5,513 nt of DNA from Thermococcales archaeon 44_46 (GTDB lineage Archaea; Methanobacteriota_B; Thermococci; Thermococcales; Thermococcaceae), in assembly GCA_001507935.1 (NCBI GenBank), contig LGET01000111.1, forward strand, positions 1 to 5,513, in the 5' to 3' direction. A program made the translations under genes and the position numbers. Below, in pieces: positions 1 to 5,513 of this stretch. Numbering within the stretch: the stretch's first letter is position 1; the number at the start of each line of letters is the position of its first letter. The notes below the pieces were generated by a model, which worked only from the letters and a program-made list of their open reading frames with translations, did no database searches and was not told the origin of the DNA.

Positions 1-1
1 T

Positions 2-7
2 GAGGTG
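2..7 (+). promoter_or_regulatory. Shine-Dalgarno site of the binding-protein gene
   Basis: GAGGTG lies seven bases before the ATG at 15 and matches the core of the archaeal anti-Shine-Dalgarno complement GGAGGTGATC. It supports the start at 15. Only 14 bases precede this gene in the window, so the TATA box, BRE and any TrmB operator for the cluster cannot be seen. Confidence 0.85.
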
Positions 8-14
8 TCTCTAT

Positions 15-1292
15 ATGGACGTCAAGAAAATGTTGCTCAGTCTAGTTTTGGTTAGTATTTTGGGCATTGCAGTAGTGGCAAGCGGGTGCATTGGTGGAGA
101 ACAGACTTCTACCCCAACCACGGTTACACAGAAAGAAACCGTTACAGAAACAAAAGTGGGAGAGCAGATTACTCTGAAAGTGATAGGTCCGTGGTCCGGG
201 GCAGAGATTGAGTCTTTTATGGAAGTTATTAAGGCTTTTGAGGCTCAACATCCAAACATAAAGGTGGAGTACAAAACATACAGAGCTGAAGACCTTTCGA
301 CTATTCTACCATTGCAATTTGAGTCGGGAGATGCTCCAGCTGATGTCATTGCAATGTGGGGATGGTTTATAGCAGAAATGGGTCAAAAAGGCCACTTGAT
401 GGAGTTTAATGGTGTAATTAACCCAGATGAATACGTGTCTGGGATTCTTGATACCGTAACTGTCGATGGAAAGATTTATGGTGTTCCATTCACGGCTGCA
501 GCTAAGCCGGGATTCTGGTACAGAAAGTCGTTCTTTGAAAAATACAACTTAGAGCCTCCAGAGACGTGGGACGAATTCGTAGCGTTGCTTGAAAAAATCA
601 AGCAAATACCTGGAGTTAAGGCACCAATCGTTAGTGGAGACAGCGTTGGGTGGCCACTTTCAGACGTAACAGAACACTTCATCTTAACCTTTGGAGGAAA
701 AGACCTTCAGCTTAAGCTCATAAACGGAGAGGTTAAGTGGCAAGATCCACAGGTGAGAAGCATATTCGAGCAAAGGCTGGTGCCTCTCCTGAAGGCTGGA
801 TACTTTAGTGACCCAATAGAATGGACATCCGCAGTAGATCTATGGTGGAAGGGAGACTATGCATTGTACTTTATGGGAACTTGGATAACCGGAATGGTTG
901 ACGATCCAACAGATCTCGGCTTAATTTCATTACCGGGAGTAAAAGCAATGGTTCTTGGTCCGGACTACTTCATGGTGCCTAAGTACACAAGCCATCCTGA
1001 AGAAGCCATGGAACTTGCCAAATTCTTAGCAACGGAGGGACAAAGAATTCACGTAGGTACTAAGTCAGGAAAACTGGCAACATGGAAGAAAGTATCCATT
1101 GATGACTACTGGGAGCCAATGAAGGATGTTGCAAAAATTGTTGCCAATGTTGAGTCAGCACCTGACCTTGATGACAGCGTTGGAGGAGAGTGGCAGAAGG
1201 CCTTCTGGGACCAGTTAAAGCTCCTGTGGGTGCAACCAGACAGGCTGGATGATGTATTAAGCACTCTAGATGCTAAATTCCCAAAGAAGTGA
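15..1292 (+). CDS. malE: Extracellular sugar-binding lipoprotein of ABC importer (MalE-like)
   Basis: This is the solute-binding protein of a disaccharide ABC importer, 425 residues, anchored outside the cell membrane. Residues 1-24 form a lipoprotein signal peptide with Lys4-Lys5, a hydrophobic core and a lipobox ending ASGC, so Cys25 is the likely lipidated residue. A Thr/Ser/Glu-rich tether follows (about 30-50), then a family 1 extracellular binding domain from about 52 to 425. Typical family stretches are GKIYGVPF (152-159), WYRKSFFEKY (168-177), PPETWDEF (181-188) and WWKGDYALYFMGTW (277-290). Many tryptophans (116, 118, 168, 278, 290) are candidates for stacking on a sugar ring; that is inference. 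The gene opens a cluster with two permeases, treT, trmB and malK, which points to trehalose and/or maltose. The signal peptide looks like that of the T. litoralis trehalose/maltose-binding protein as I remember it, but the mature part looks only distantly related, so the ligand is less certain than the context suggests. Confidence 0.93.
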   Translation: MDVKKMLLSLVLVSILGIAVVASGCIGGEQTSTPTTVTQKETVTETKVGEQITLKVIGPWSGAEIESFMEVIKAFEAQHPNIKVEYKTYRAEDLSTILPLQFESGDAPADVIAMWGWFIAEMGQKGHLMEFNGVINPDEYVSGILDTVTVDGKIYGVPFTAAAKPGFWYRKSFFEKYNLEPPETWDEFVALLEKIKQIPGVKAPIVSGDSVGWPLSDVTEHFILTFGGKDLQLKLINGEVKWQDPQVRSIFEQRLVPLLKAGYFSDPIEWTSAVDLWWKGDYALYFMGTWITGMVDDPTDLGLISLPGVKAMVLGPDYFMVPKYTSHPEEAMELAKFLATEGQRIHVGTKSGKLATWKKVSIDDYWEPMKDVAKIVANVESAPDLDDSVGGEWQKAFWDQLKLLWVQPDRLDDVLSTLDAKFPKK

Positions 1293-1302
1293 GAGGGGGA
1301 TC
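1293..1302 (+). promoter_or_regulatory. Shine-Dalgarno site that decides the malF start
   Basis: GAGGGGGATC begins right after the upstream TGA (1290-1292) and resembles GGAGGTGATC. It lies three bases before the ATG at 1306, with its G-rich core 6-8 bases away. The in-frame ATG at 1270, inside the preceding gene, has no such site, so 1306 is preferred. Confidence 0.75.
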
Positions 1303-1305
1303 CCA

Positions 1306-2187
1306 ATGAGGAGCTCCAAATCTTTAACTCCCCTCTTTTTCCTTTTACCTGCACTAGCCCTAATGGTTCCTTTTGTGATATATCCAGTACTCAAGACGGT
1401 ATACTTGAGCTTCTTCCTTGACGGAAAGTTTGTTGGTTTGGAAAATTACAAGAATGTTCTGCTGAGTCCTGATATCGTAAACCTCGAAAGATTTCCAACA
1501 AAGTCTCCCCCTTGGGGAGCTCTAATTCACAATGTAGTGTTGATAGCCATTCATCTCCCCGCAACTGTGTTTTTAGGATTGGGAATTGCTCTTCTCTTAA
1601 GACGGAAGGAAGTTAAAGGGAGTTCCGTAGTCAAGTCCATAATCTTCTTAGGTATGGTTATACCAATGATCGTTGGAGGTTTAATAATTCGCTTTCTTTT
1701 TGAAGAAGGCGCCGGTGTAATCCCGGCAATTTTCAGGTTACTCGGCATTGAGCGGCTCGCAATTACCTGGACAGCGTATCCGGAAACTGCACTTTTTGCC
1801 GTGATTTTGGGATCAATTTGGATATGGACTGGTTTTAGCATGCTTATGTATTCGGCGGGCTTGGCCTCTATACCCAAAGACTACTATGAGGCCGCTTTAA
1901 TAGACGGTGCTAACAGATTTCAAATCTTCAAAAACGTGACCTGGCCTCTGTTAAGGCCAATTACTGTAGTGGTAGTGGCAATGACCCTGCTCTGGGATCT
2001 AAAAATCTTCGATGTCGTCTACGTGGCTACAGGCGGAGGCCCAGGTGGAGCTTCAATGGTTCTTGCACTCCAGATGTGGGACTACTTTGCAAGGGCTCTC
2101 AACTACAACTACGCCGCTGTAGTAGCGGTGCTCTTGGCGACACTGACACTAATACCTGCCCTGTGGCTAATTAGGAGGAGGGAGTGA
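1306..2187 (+). CDS. malF: ABC sugar permease, MalF type
   Basis: This is one of the two integral membrane subunits that form the channel of a carbohydrate ABC importer (CUT1, binding-protein-dependent permease family). With the start at 1306 it has 293 residues. About six membrane segments are visible, near 10-33, 76-98, 108-130, 162-184, 217-240 and 268-289. The EAA loop that docks on the ATPase is clear: YYEAALIDGA (193-202), continuing to the conserved proline at 214. The region between segments 1 and 2 (about 34-75) is short, so the large extra periplasmic domain of Escherichia coli MalF is absent, as is usual in archaeal homologues. A longer reading from 1270 would add 12 polar residues overlapping the preceding gene; the ribosome-binding site argues against it. 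The gene starts 13 bases after the binding-protein stop and ends one base before malG. MalF is named by position and partner; the family assignment is firm and the substrate is inferred. Confidence 0.93.
   Translation: MRSSKSLTPLFFLLPALALMVPFVIYPVLKTVYLSFFLDGKFVGLENYKNVLLSPDIVNLERFPTKSPPWGALIHNVVLIAIHLPATVFLGLGIALLLRRKEVKGSSVVKSIIFLGMVIPMIVGGLIIRFLFEEGAGVIPAIFRLLGIERLAITWTAYPETALFAVILGSIWIWTGFSMLMYSAGLASIPKDYYEAALIDGANRFQIFKNVTWPLLRPITVVVVAMTLLWDLKIFDVVYVATGGGPGGASMVLALQMWDYFARALNYNYAAVVAVLLATLTLIPALWLIRRRE
2174..2184 (+). promoter_or_regulatory. Shine-Dalgarno site of malG, inside the malF 3' end
   Basis: GGAGGAGGGAG covers the last coding bases of malF just before its TGA (2185-2187). The GGAGG core (2174-2178) ends 10 bases before the ATG at 2189; the next in-frame ATG (2201) would be 22 bases away, so 2189 is the better start. 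The overlap suggests that MalF and MalG translation are coupled. Confidence 0.75.
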
Positions 2188-2188
2188 G

Positions 2189-3034
2189 ATGGGCGTTCCG
2201 ATGTACAAACTGAAAAAATACATAGTATCAAACGCACTTGCCTGGACTATAGGAATAATTTGGTTGATACCGTTTATAGGAGTCCTCATGGCATCAATAA
2301 GACCGTATGAGGAGATTGTAAGTGGATGGTGGCATTTTGATACATTCACAATAACTCTTGAAAATTACATAAAAGCCTTCAATCATCCAATGTTCCCCAT
2401 TAGTGATGGGTTAAAGAACTCTCTGATAGTCGCAATACCCTCAGCAATCGTTCCTTTAATAGTGGCTGCATTGGCTGCTTATGCCTTTGCCAGATACAGT
2501 TTTCCGGTAAAGCACTATCTCTTTGCGTTTATAGTGTTCCTAATGGCACTTCCACAGCAGATGACGGTAGTTCCGTTATACTTCCTCCTGAGGAACCTCC
2601 ATATGCTGAACACGTTCGGAGGCCTAATAATTGTTCATTCAGCATGGGGTCTGGCGTGGATAATCTTCTTCATGAGAAACTATTTCTCAATGCTACCAAC
2701 AGACGTTGAGGAAGCCGCTAGAACCGATGGAGCAACTGATTTTCAAATATTTTACAAGATTGTCCTGCCAATGGCACTGCCAGGATTAATCTCAGCTGCA
2801 ATACTCCAGTTTACATGGGTATGGAGTGACTTCTTCTTGGCTTTGGTCTTTCTGCAAAATCCAGAAAAATACGTCGCTACTCAAAGGCTTCCTCTGCTTA
2901 GGGGACAATATTTTGTCGATTGGGGAATACTAACTGCAGCTTCTATTATGGTTATGATAGTCCCGCTGCTTGTCTACGCTCTCTTCCAGAAGTACTACAT
3001 AAGTGGTATGATAGGATGGTCAACTGAAAAATGA
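2189..3034 (+). CDS. malG: ABC sugar permease, MalG type
   Basis: This is the second membrane subunit of the importer, 281 residues, expected to pair with MalF. Six membrane segments are visible, near 14-36, 79-101, 110-133, 143-165, 196-221 and 246-267. The EAA loop reads VEEAARTDGA (173-182) with the conserved proline at 194, the standard contact site for the MalK ATPase. The C-terminal end, QKYYISGMIGWSTEK, has the usual MalG-family form (an aromatic pair followed by SG or RG). Length and architecture are normal for the family. Its start lies one base after the malF stop, and treT follows 13 bases after its own stop, so it sits in the middle of a tightly packed transcription unit. The transported sugar cannot be read from this protein and is inferred from treT and trmB. 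Confidence 0.94.
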   Translation: MGVPMYKLKKYIVSNALAWTIGIIWLIPFIGVLMASIRPYEEIVSGWWHFDTFTITLENYIKAFNHPMFPISDGLKNSLIVAIPSAIVPLIVAALAAYAFARYSFPVKHYLFAFIVFLMALPQQMTVVPLYFLLRNLHMLNTFGGLIIVHSAWGLAWIIFFMRNYFSMLPTDVEEAARTDGATDFQIFYKIVLPMALPGLISAAILQFTWVWSDFFLALVFLQNPEKYVATQRLPLLRGQYFVDWGILTAASIMVMIVPLLVYALFQKYYISGMIGWSTEK

Positions 3035-3035
3035 T

Positions 3036-3040
3036 GGAGG
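3036..3040 (+). promoter_or_regulatory. Shine-Dalgarno site that decides the treT start
   Basis: GGAGG begins two bases after the malG stop. Two in-frame ATGs follow. The one at 3042 is a single base away, too close for normal initiation. The one at 3048 is seven bases away, the same spacing as at the first gene, so 3048 is chosen. Confidence 0.75.
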
Positions 3041-3047
3041 GATGGAA

Positions 3048-4286
3048 ATGTACGAGGTAACAAAGTTTGGTGGAGAAGGTAAAAGGCTTGAAGACTACAG
3101 GGAAATAATAGGGGATGAAGCCTTAGAAACCATTAAAGAAAAGGCAGAGAATCTAAAAGGCAAGAGCTTTATCCACGTAAACTCCACATCTTTTGGTGGG
3201 GGTGTGGCAGAGATTTTGCACAATCTTGTTCCCTTAATGAAAGACGTTGGAATAGACGCAAGATGGTTTGTAATTGAGGGGACAAACGAGTTTTTCAACG
3301 TTACAAAGAGCTTTCACAATGCTCTCCAGGGAAACAAGGAGCTTAGGTTAACTGAGGAAATGAAGAAACTATATCTTGAAACAAACAAAAAGAACGCCGA
3401 AGATTTCGACCTAACACCCTTCGATTACATCCTGATACACGACCCCCAGCCAGCACCCCTTATAGAGTTTTACGAGAAAAGGCAACCTTGGATTTGGAGA
3501 TGCCACATAGATTTAAGTGACCCCAACATGGAATTCTGGAAGTTCCTGAGACAGTTTGTAGAGAAATATGATAGGTATATATTCCACATGGAAGAATATG
3601 TTCAAGAGGATTTAGACAGGGAAAAAGTAGTCATAATGCCTCCCTCTATTGACCCTCTAAGTGAGAAGAACATGGAACTCAGTGAAAGTGAAATCCTGAG
3701 GACCTTAGAAAGGTTTGACGTTGACCCTGATAGACCGATAATAACTCAGGTAGCCCGCTTTGACCCGTGGAAAGGTGTCTTCGACGTCATTGATGTTTAC
3801 AGGAAAGTTAAGGAGAAAATACCGGAAGTTCAGCTTTTGTTGGTTGGTGTAATGGCTCATGATGACCCCGAAGGCTGGATATACTTTGAGAAGACCCTGA
3901 GGAAAATCGGTGAGGACTACGACGTTAAAGTGCTTACAAACCTCACTGGAGTTCATGCAAGAGAAGTAAATGCCTTTCAGAGAGCCAGTGATGTAATCCT
4001 CCAGATGTCTATTAGGGAAGGGTTTGGATTAACTGTTACCGAAGCAATGTGGAAAGAAAAGCCTGTAGTGGGCAGAGCTGTGGGAGGAATAAAACTTCAG
4101 ATAGTGGACGGAAAAACAGGATTCCTTGTGAAGGATGTCAACGAAGCCGTTGAAAAAACTCTGTATCTTCTTGAACACAAAGACATAGCGCAGGAAATGG
4201 GCAAAAATGCCAAAGAAAGGGTTAAAGAGAACTTCATAATAACAAAGCATCTCGAGAGGTATCTTGATTTACTAAATTCTTTTTAA
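3048..4286 (+). CDS. treT: Trehalose glycosyltransferring synthase TreT (GT4)
   Basis: TreT is a cytoplasmic retaining glycosyltransferase that interconverts NDP-glucose plus glucose with trehalose plus NDP. Next to an importer its likely role is to break down incoming trehalose to NDP-glucose and glucose. It has 412 residues from the ATG at 3048, the length I recall for the T. litoralis enzyme; 3042 would add two residues. It has a GT-B fold: an N-terminal Rossmann domain with a Gly-rich loop SFGGGVAEIL (48-57) and HDPQP (131-135), and a C-terminal domain with ARFDPWKG (236-243), whose Arg237 and Lys242 are the usual diphosphate-binding pair of GT4 enzymes. The E-x7-E motif is Glu324 in REGFG and Glu332 in TEAMW. 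GIKLQIVDGKTGFLV (347-361) is the usual late GT4 glycine and nucleotide-sugar region. Overall it closely matches the Thermococcales TreT proteins as I remember them, with no missing key residue. A trehalose phosphorylase is the main relative it might be confused with, but these sequence blocks and the genomic setting favour TreT. Confidence 0.95.
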   Translation: MYEVTKFGGEGKRLEDYREIIGDEALETIKEKAENLKGKSFIHVNSTSFGGGVAEILHNLVPLMKDVGIDARWFVIEGTNEFFNVTKSFHNALQGNKELRLTEEMKKLYLETNKKNAEDFDLTPFDYILIHDPQPAPLIEFYEKRQPWIWRCHIDLSDPNMEFWKFLRQFVEKYDRYIFHMEEYVQEDLDREKVVIMPPSIDPLSEKNMELSESEILRTLERFDVDPDRPIITQVARFDPWKGVFDVIDVYRKVKEKIPEVQLLLVGVMAHDDPEGWIYFEKTLRKIGEDYDVKVLTNLTGVHAREVNAFQRASDVILQMSIREGFGLTVTEAMWKEKPVVGRAVGGIKLQIVDGKTGFLVKDVNEAVEKTLYLLEHKDIAQEMGKNAKERVKENFIITKHLERYLDLLNSF

Positions 4287-4310
4287 ACCCTCCTCCTTAC
4301 ATACTTTTTA
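4277..4310 (+). promoter_or_regulatory. T-rich treT-trmB junction: possible weak promoter or terminator
   Basis: The 3' end of treT and the gap after it hold two T5 tracts (4280-4284 and 4305-4309) separated by CCCTCCTCC. TTTTTAAA at 4280-4287 could act as an archaeal TATA box, which would put a start site near 4312, ten bases before trmB. The same T-tracts could instead cause partial hairpin-independent termination, as archaeal RNA polymerase does at T-runs. Neither reading can be settled from sequence. This is the only junction in the cluster longer than 13 bases. Confidence 0.25.
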
Positions 4311-4321
4311 GGTGACAGTAT
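4301..4321. promoter_or_regulatory. Imperfect 21-bp dyad before the trmB start (possible operator)
   Basis: ATACT at 4301-4305 and AGTAT at 4317-4321 are perfect 5-base inverted arms around an 11-base spacer that contains the trmB ribosome-binding site. The left arm continues as TACTTT, which resembles the half-site I recall for the TrmB operator of the TM promoter. The inner positions pair poorly, so this is a candidate only. Confidence 0.25.
4310..4315 (+). promoter_or_regulatory. Shine-Dalgarno site of trmB
   Basis: AGGTGA lies six bases before the ATG at 4322 and matches the archaeal consensus. It supports that start, which also agrees with the known TrmB N-terminus (MEIPPEI) as I remember it. 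It lies inside the imperfect dyad at 4301-4321, so a protein bound there could also block translation or transcription start. Confidence 0.75.
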
Positions 4322-5338
4322 ATGGAGATACCTCCGGAAATTTCGCATGCATTGAGTGAAATTGGATTTACCAAATACGAAATTCTTACCTACTGGACTC
4401 TCCTAGTTTATGGGCCCAGTACGGCTAAGGAAATCTCTGCAAAAAGCGGGATACCGTACAACAGGGCCTATGATACAATATCCTCCTTAAAACTTAGGGG
4501 ATTTGTGACTGAAATTGAGGGAACACCAAAGATATACGCCGCCTACTCACCAAGAATAGCATTTTTCAGGTTTAAAAAAGAACTTGAGGACATAATGGAA
4601 AAGCTCGAAATTGAACTTAAGAACATGAAAAAAGAAGAACAGAGACCTGCAATATGGAGAAGCAGGAGTTTTGACGAGGCTCTTGAAATGTTCAGGGAGT
4701 CTTTATATTCTGCCAAAAATGAGGTGATAGTAGTTACTCAAAGTGAATTTTTTGAAACTATTAGAGGAGATTTGCTAAGAACCCTCGAAAAGGGCGTTAC
4801 AGTATCCCTTTATATCGACAGAATACCAGATCTCTCGGAGTTTAGAGGGAAAGGAAATCTCTTTGTTAGGCAGTTCTACAAGCTGAATCATCTAATCGGC
4901 ATGGCAGATGGAAGGGAAGTGGTTATGATCCAAAATGTGAGCTTTAATCCAACTCTTCCACCGAGCTTTAAAGCAACTTATCCAGAGGTGATATTCTCAC
5001 AATACAGTCTTATAATAGAGATATTCAAGGAGTCGTCGTTGGAGGCTGAGTATTTAGGCAATCCTCAGGATATCCGGTTCTTTGCCATGTTTCATGCTGC
5101 AGATTTTGTAAAGAGGCACATCAACAAAAACACAATAACGGCAGAAATTGTTGGAAAAAACATCAAGACTGGAAAAGTTGAGACCCTTTATGGTAATGTT
5201 GTTGGATACACTCTCTCCTTTAAGGAAGCCGTTAACAACATTCACCTCGAGACTGAAAAAAGTGTGGTAAAAATTGGAGGAATGTTTGCTGTTATTGAAG
5301 ATTACGAAAGTACCGAAATAAAATTCATACTGGGGTGA
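4322..5338 (+). CDS. trmB: Sugar-sensing transcriptional regulator TrmB
   Basis: TrmB is the repressor of the trehalose/maltose transporter genes in Thermococcales; bound sugar (maltose or trehalose for the TM operon in P. furiosus) releases it from its operator. This protein has 338 residues, the same length as the P. furiosus protein as I recall it, and is recognisably its orthologue along its whole length. Residues 1-80 form a winged helix-turn-helix, with the recognition region around [16 protein letters not shown] (45-60) including Tyr50. Residues about 81-107 form a charged amphipathic helix, probably the dimerising coiled coil. Residues about 110-338 form the sugar-binding domain, with a phospholipase D-like part and a C-terminal beta domain. 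Residues I recall as linked to ligand binding are all present: Ser229, Asn305, Gly320 and Glu326. It lies between treT and malK on the same strand, so the cluster probably controls its own repressor's dosage. The main operator is expected upstream of base 1. Confidence 0.96.
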   Translation: MEIPPEISHALSEIGFTKYEILTYWTLLVYGPSTAKEISAKSGIPYNRAYDTISSLKLRGFVTEIEGTPKIYAAYSPRIAFFRFKKELEDIMEKLEIELKNMKKEEQRPAIWRSRSFDEALEMFRESLYSAKNEVIVVTQSEFFETIRGDLLRTLEKGVTVSLYIDRIPDLSEFRGKGNLFVRQFYKLNHLIGMADGREVVMIQNVSFNPTLPPSFKATYPEVIFSQYSLIIEIFKESSLEAEYLGNPQDIRFFAMFHAADFVKRHINKNTITAEIVGKNIKTGKVETLYGNVVGYTLSFKEAVNNIHLETEKSVVKIGGMFAVIEDYESTEIKFILG

Positions 5339-5340
5339 TT
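5332..5340 (+). promoter_or_regulatory. Shine-Dalgarno site of malK overlapping the trmB stop
   Basis: GGGGTGATT resembles GGAGGTGATC, includes the trmB stop codon (TGA, 5336-5338) and lies just before the ATG at 5344. A ribosome ending trmB would sit on the malK start site, which suggests coupled translation of the two genes. Confidence 0.7.
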
Positions 5341-5343
5341 CCT

Positions 5344-5513
5344 ATGGCTGGTGTGAGGCTTGTAGATGTTTGGAAAATATTTGGGGACTTCCAAGCAGTA
5401 AAAGAGATGAATTTAGAAATTAAAGATGGAGAATTCATGGTTTTACTCGGCCCGAGCGGTTGTGGTAAGACTACCACTTTAAGGATGATTGCCGGTTTAG
5501 AAGAGCCGAGCAA
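5344..5513 (+). CDS. malK: Sugar ABC transporter ATPase MalK, N-terminal part only
   Basis: This is the start of the ATPase subunit that drives the importer by binding the EAA loops of MalF and MalG as a cytoplasmic dimer. Only 56 complete codons plus two bases are in the window; the family is usually about 370 residues, so the rest lies beyond the edge. This is truncation by the window, not a broken gene. The Walker A motif GPSGCGKTT is at residues 36-44, followed by [12 protein letters not shown], typical of the CUT1 MalK/UgpC group. The N-terminus [11 protein letters not shown] agrees with the T. litoralis MalK as I remember it and supports the start at 5344. The Q-loop, signature, Walker B and the C-terminal regulatory domain cannot be seen. 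The gene starts five bases after the trmB stop, so it belongs to the same transcription unit. Confidence 0.93.
   Translation, partial: MAGVRLVDVWKIFGDFQAVKEMNLEIKDGEFMVLLGPSGCGKTTTLRMIAGLEEPS

Noticed and set aside
1..14. Search for the TM promoter and TrmB operator upstream of the first gene
   Set aside because: Only 14 bases are available and they hold just the ribosome-binding site; the promoter must lie outside the window.
1270..1305. A longer MalF starting at the ATG at 1270, overlapping the end of the binding-protein gene
   Set aside because: It adds 12 polar residues before the first membrane segment and has no ribosome-binding site, whereas the ATG at 1306 follows a good one.
1551..1877. 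A 108-codon reading frame on the minus strand inside malF
   Set aside because: It is entirely opposite a strongly supported membrane protein gene, has no recognisable domain and no obvious ribosome-binding site; it is a shadow of malF.
2201..2203. Alternative MalG start at the ATG at 2201
   Set aside because: It would remove only four residues and sits 22 bases from the GGAGG core; the ATG at 2189 is better spaced.
3042..3047. TreT starting at the ATG at 3042
   Set aside because: The GGAGG site would be only one base upstream. The ATG at 3048 has seven-base spacing and gives the 412-residue length I recall for the T. litoralis enzyme.
5325..5513. A minus-strand open frame running off the right edge
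   Set aside because: It lies opposite the trmB end and the malK Walker A region, whose coding sense is certain, and has no recognisable protein features.

Overview
The window looks like chromosomal DNA of a hyperthermophilic archaeon of the order Thermococcales (Thermococcus, Pyrococcus or Palaeococcus). The evidence is the gene order, the protein sequences, the moderately AT-rich base composition and Shine-Dalgarno sites complementary to an archaeal 16S tail (GGAGGTGATC type). TrmB, TreT and the start of MalK closely resemble, from memory, the Pyrococcus furiosus and Thermococcus litoralis proteins of the trehalose/maltose (TM) locus. I could not run a search to fix the species.

Layout: six genes run head to tail on the + strand with almost no spacing. 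They are a lipoprotein sugar-binding protein (15-1292), two ABC permeases (MalF 1306-2187, MalG 2189-3034), the trehalose glycosyltransferring synthase TreT (3048-4286), the sugar-sensing repressor TrmB (4322-5338), and the N-terminal 56 codons of the ATPase MalK (5344 to the window edge). The longest gap between genes is the 35 bases between treT and trmB, so no stretch over 300 bases lacks a gene. The main promoter and TrmB operator should lie just upstream of base 1, outside the window. I see no tRNA, rRNA, CRISPR array, insertion sequence or gene decay.

How the genes work together (family knowledge plus inference): the membrane-anchored binding protein captures a disaccharide outside the cell. 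MalF and MalG form the channel and a MalK dimer powers import. TreT then converts imported trehalose with a nucleoside diphosphate into NDP-glucose plus glucose. TrmB represses the cluster until it binds its sugar ligand.

This is a known type of system. The most notable point is the binding protein. Its signal peptide closely resembles that of the T. litoralis trehalose/maltose-binding protein, but its mature part looks clearly different, so the transported sugar may differ from that of the textbook operon. A second point is a 21-bp imperfect dyad covering the trmB ribosome-binding site up to its start codon, a candidate internal control site.
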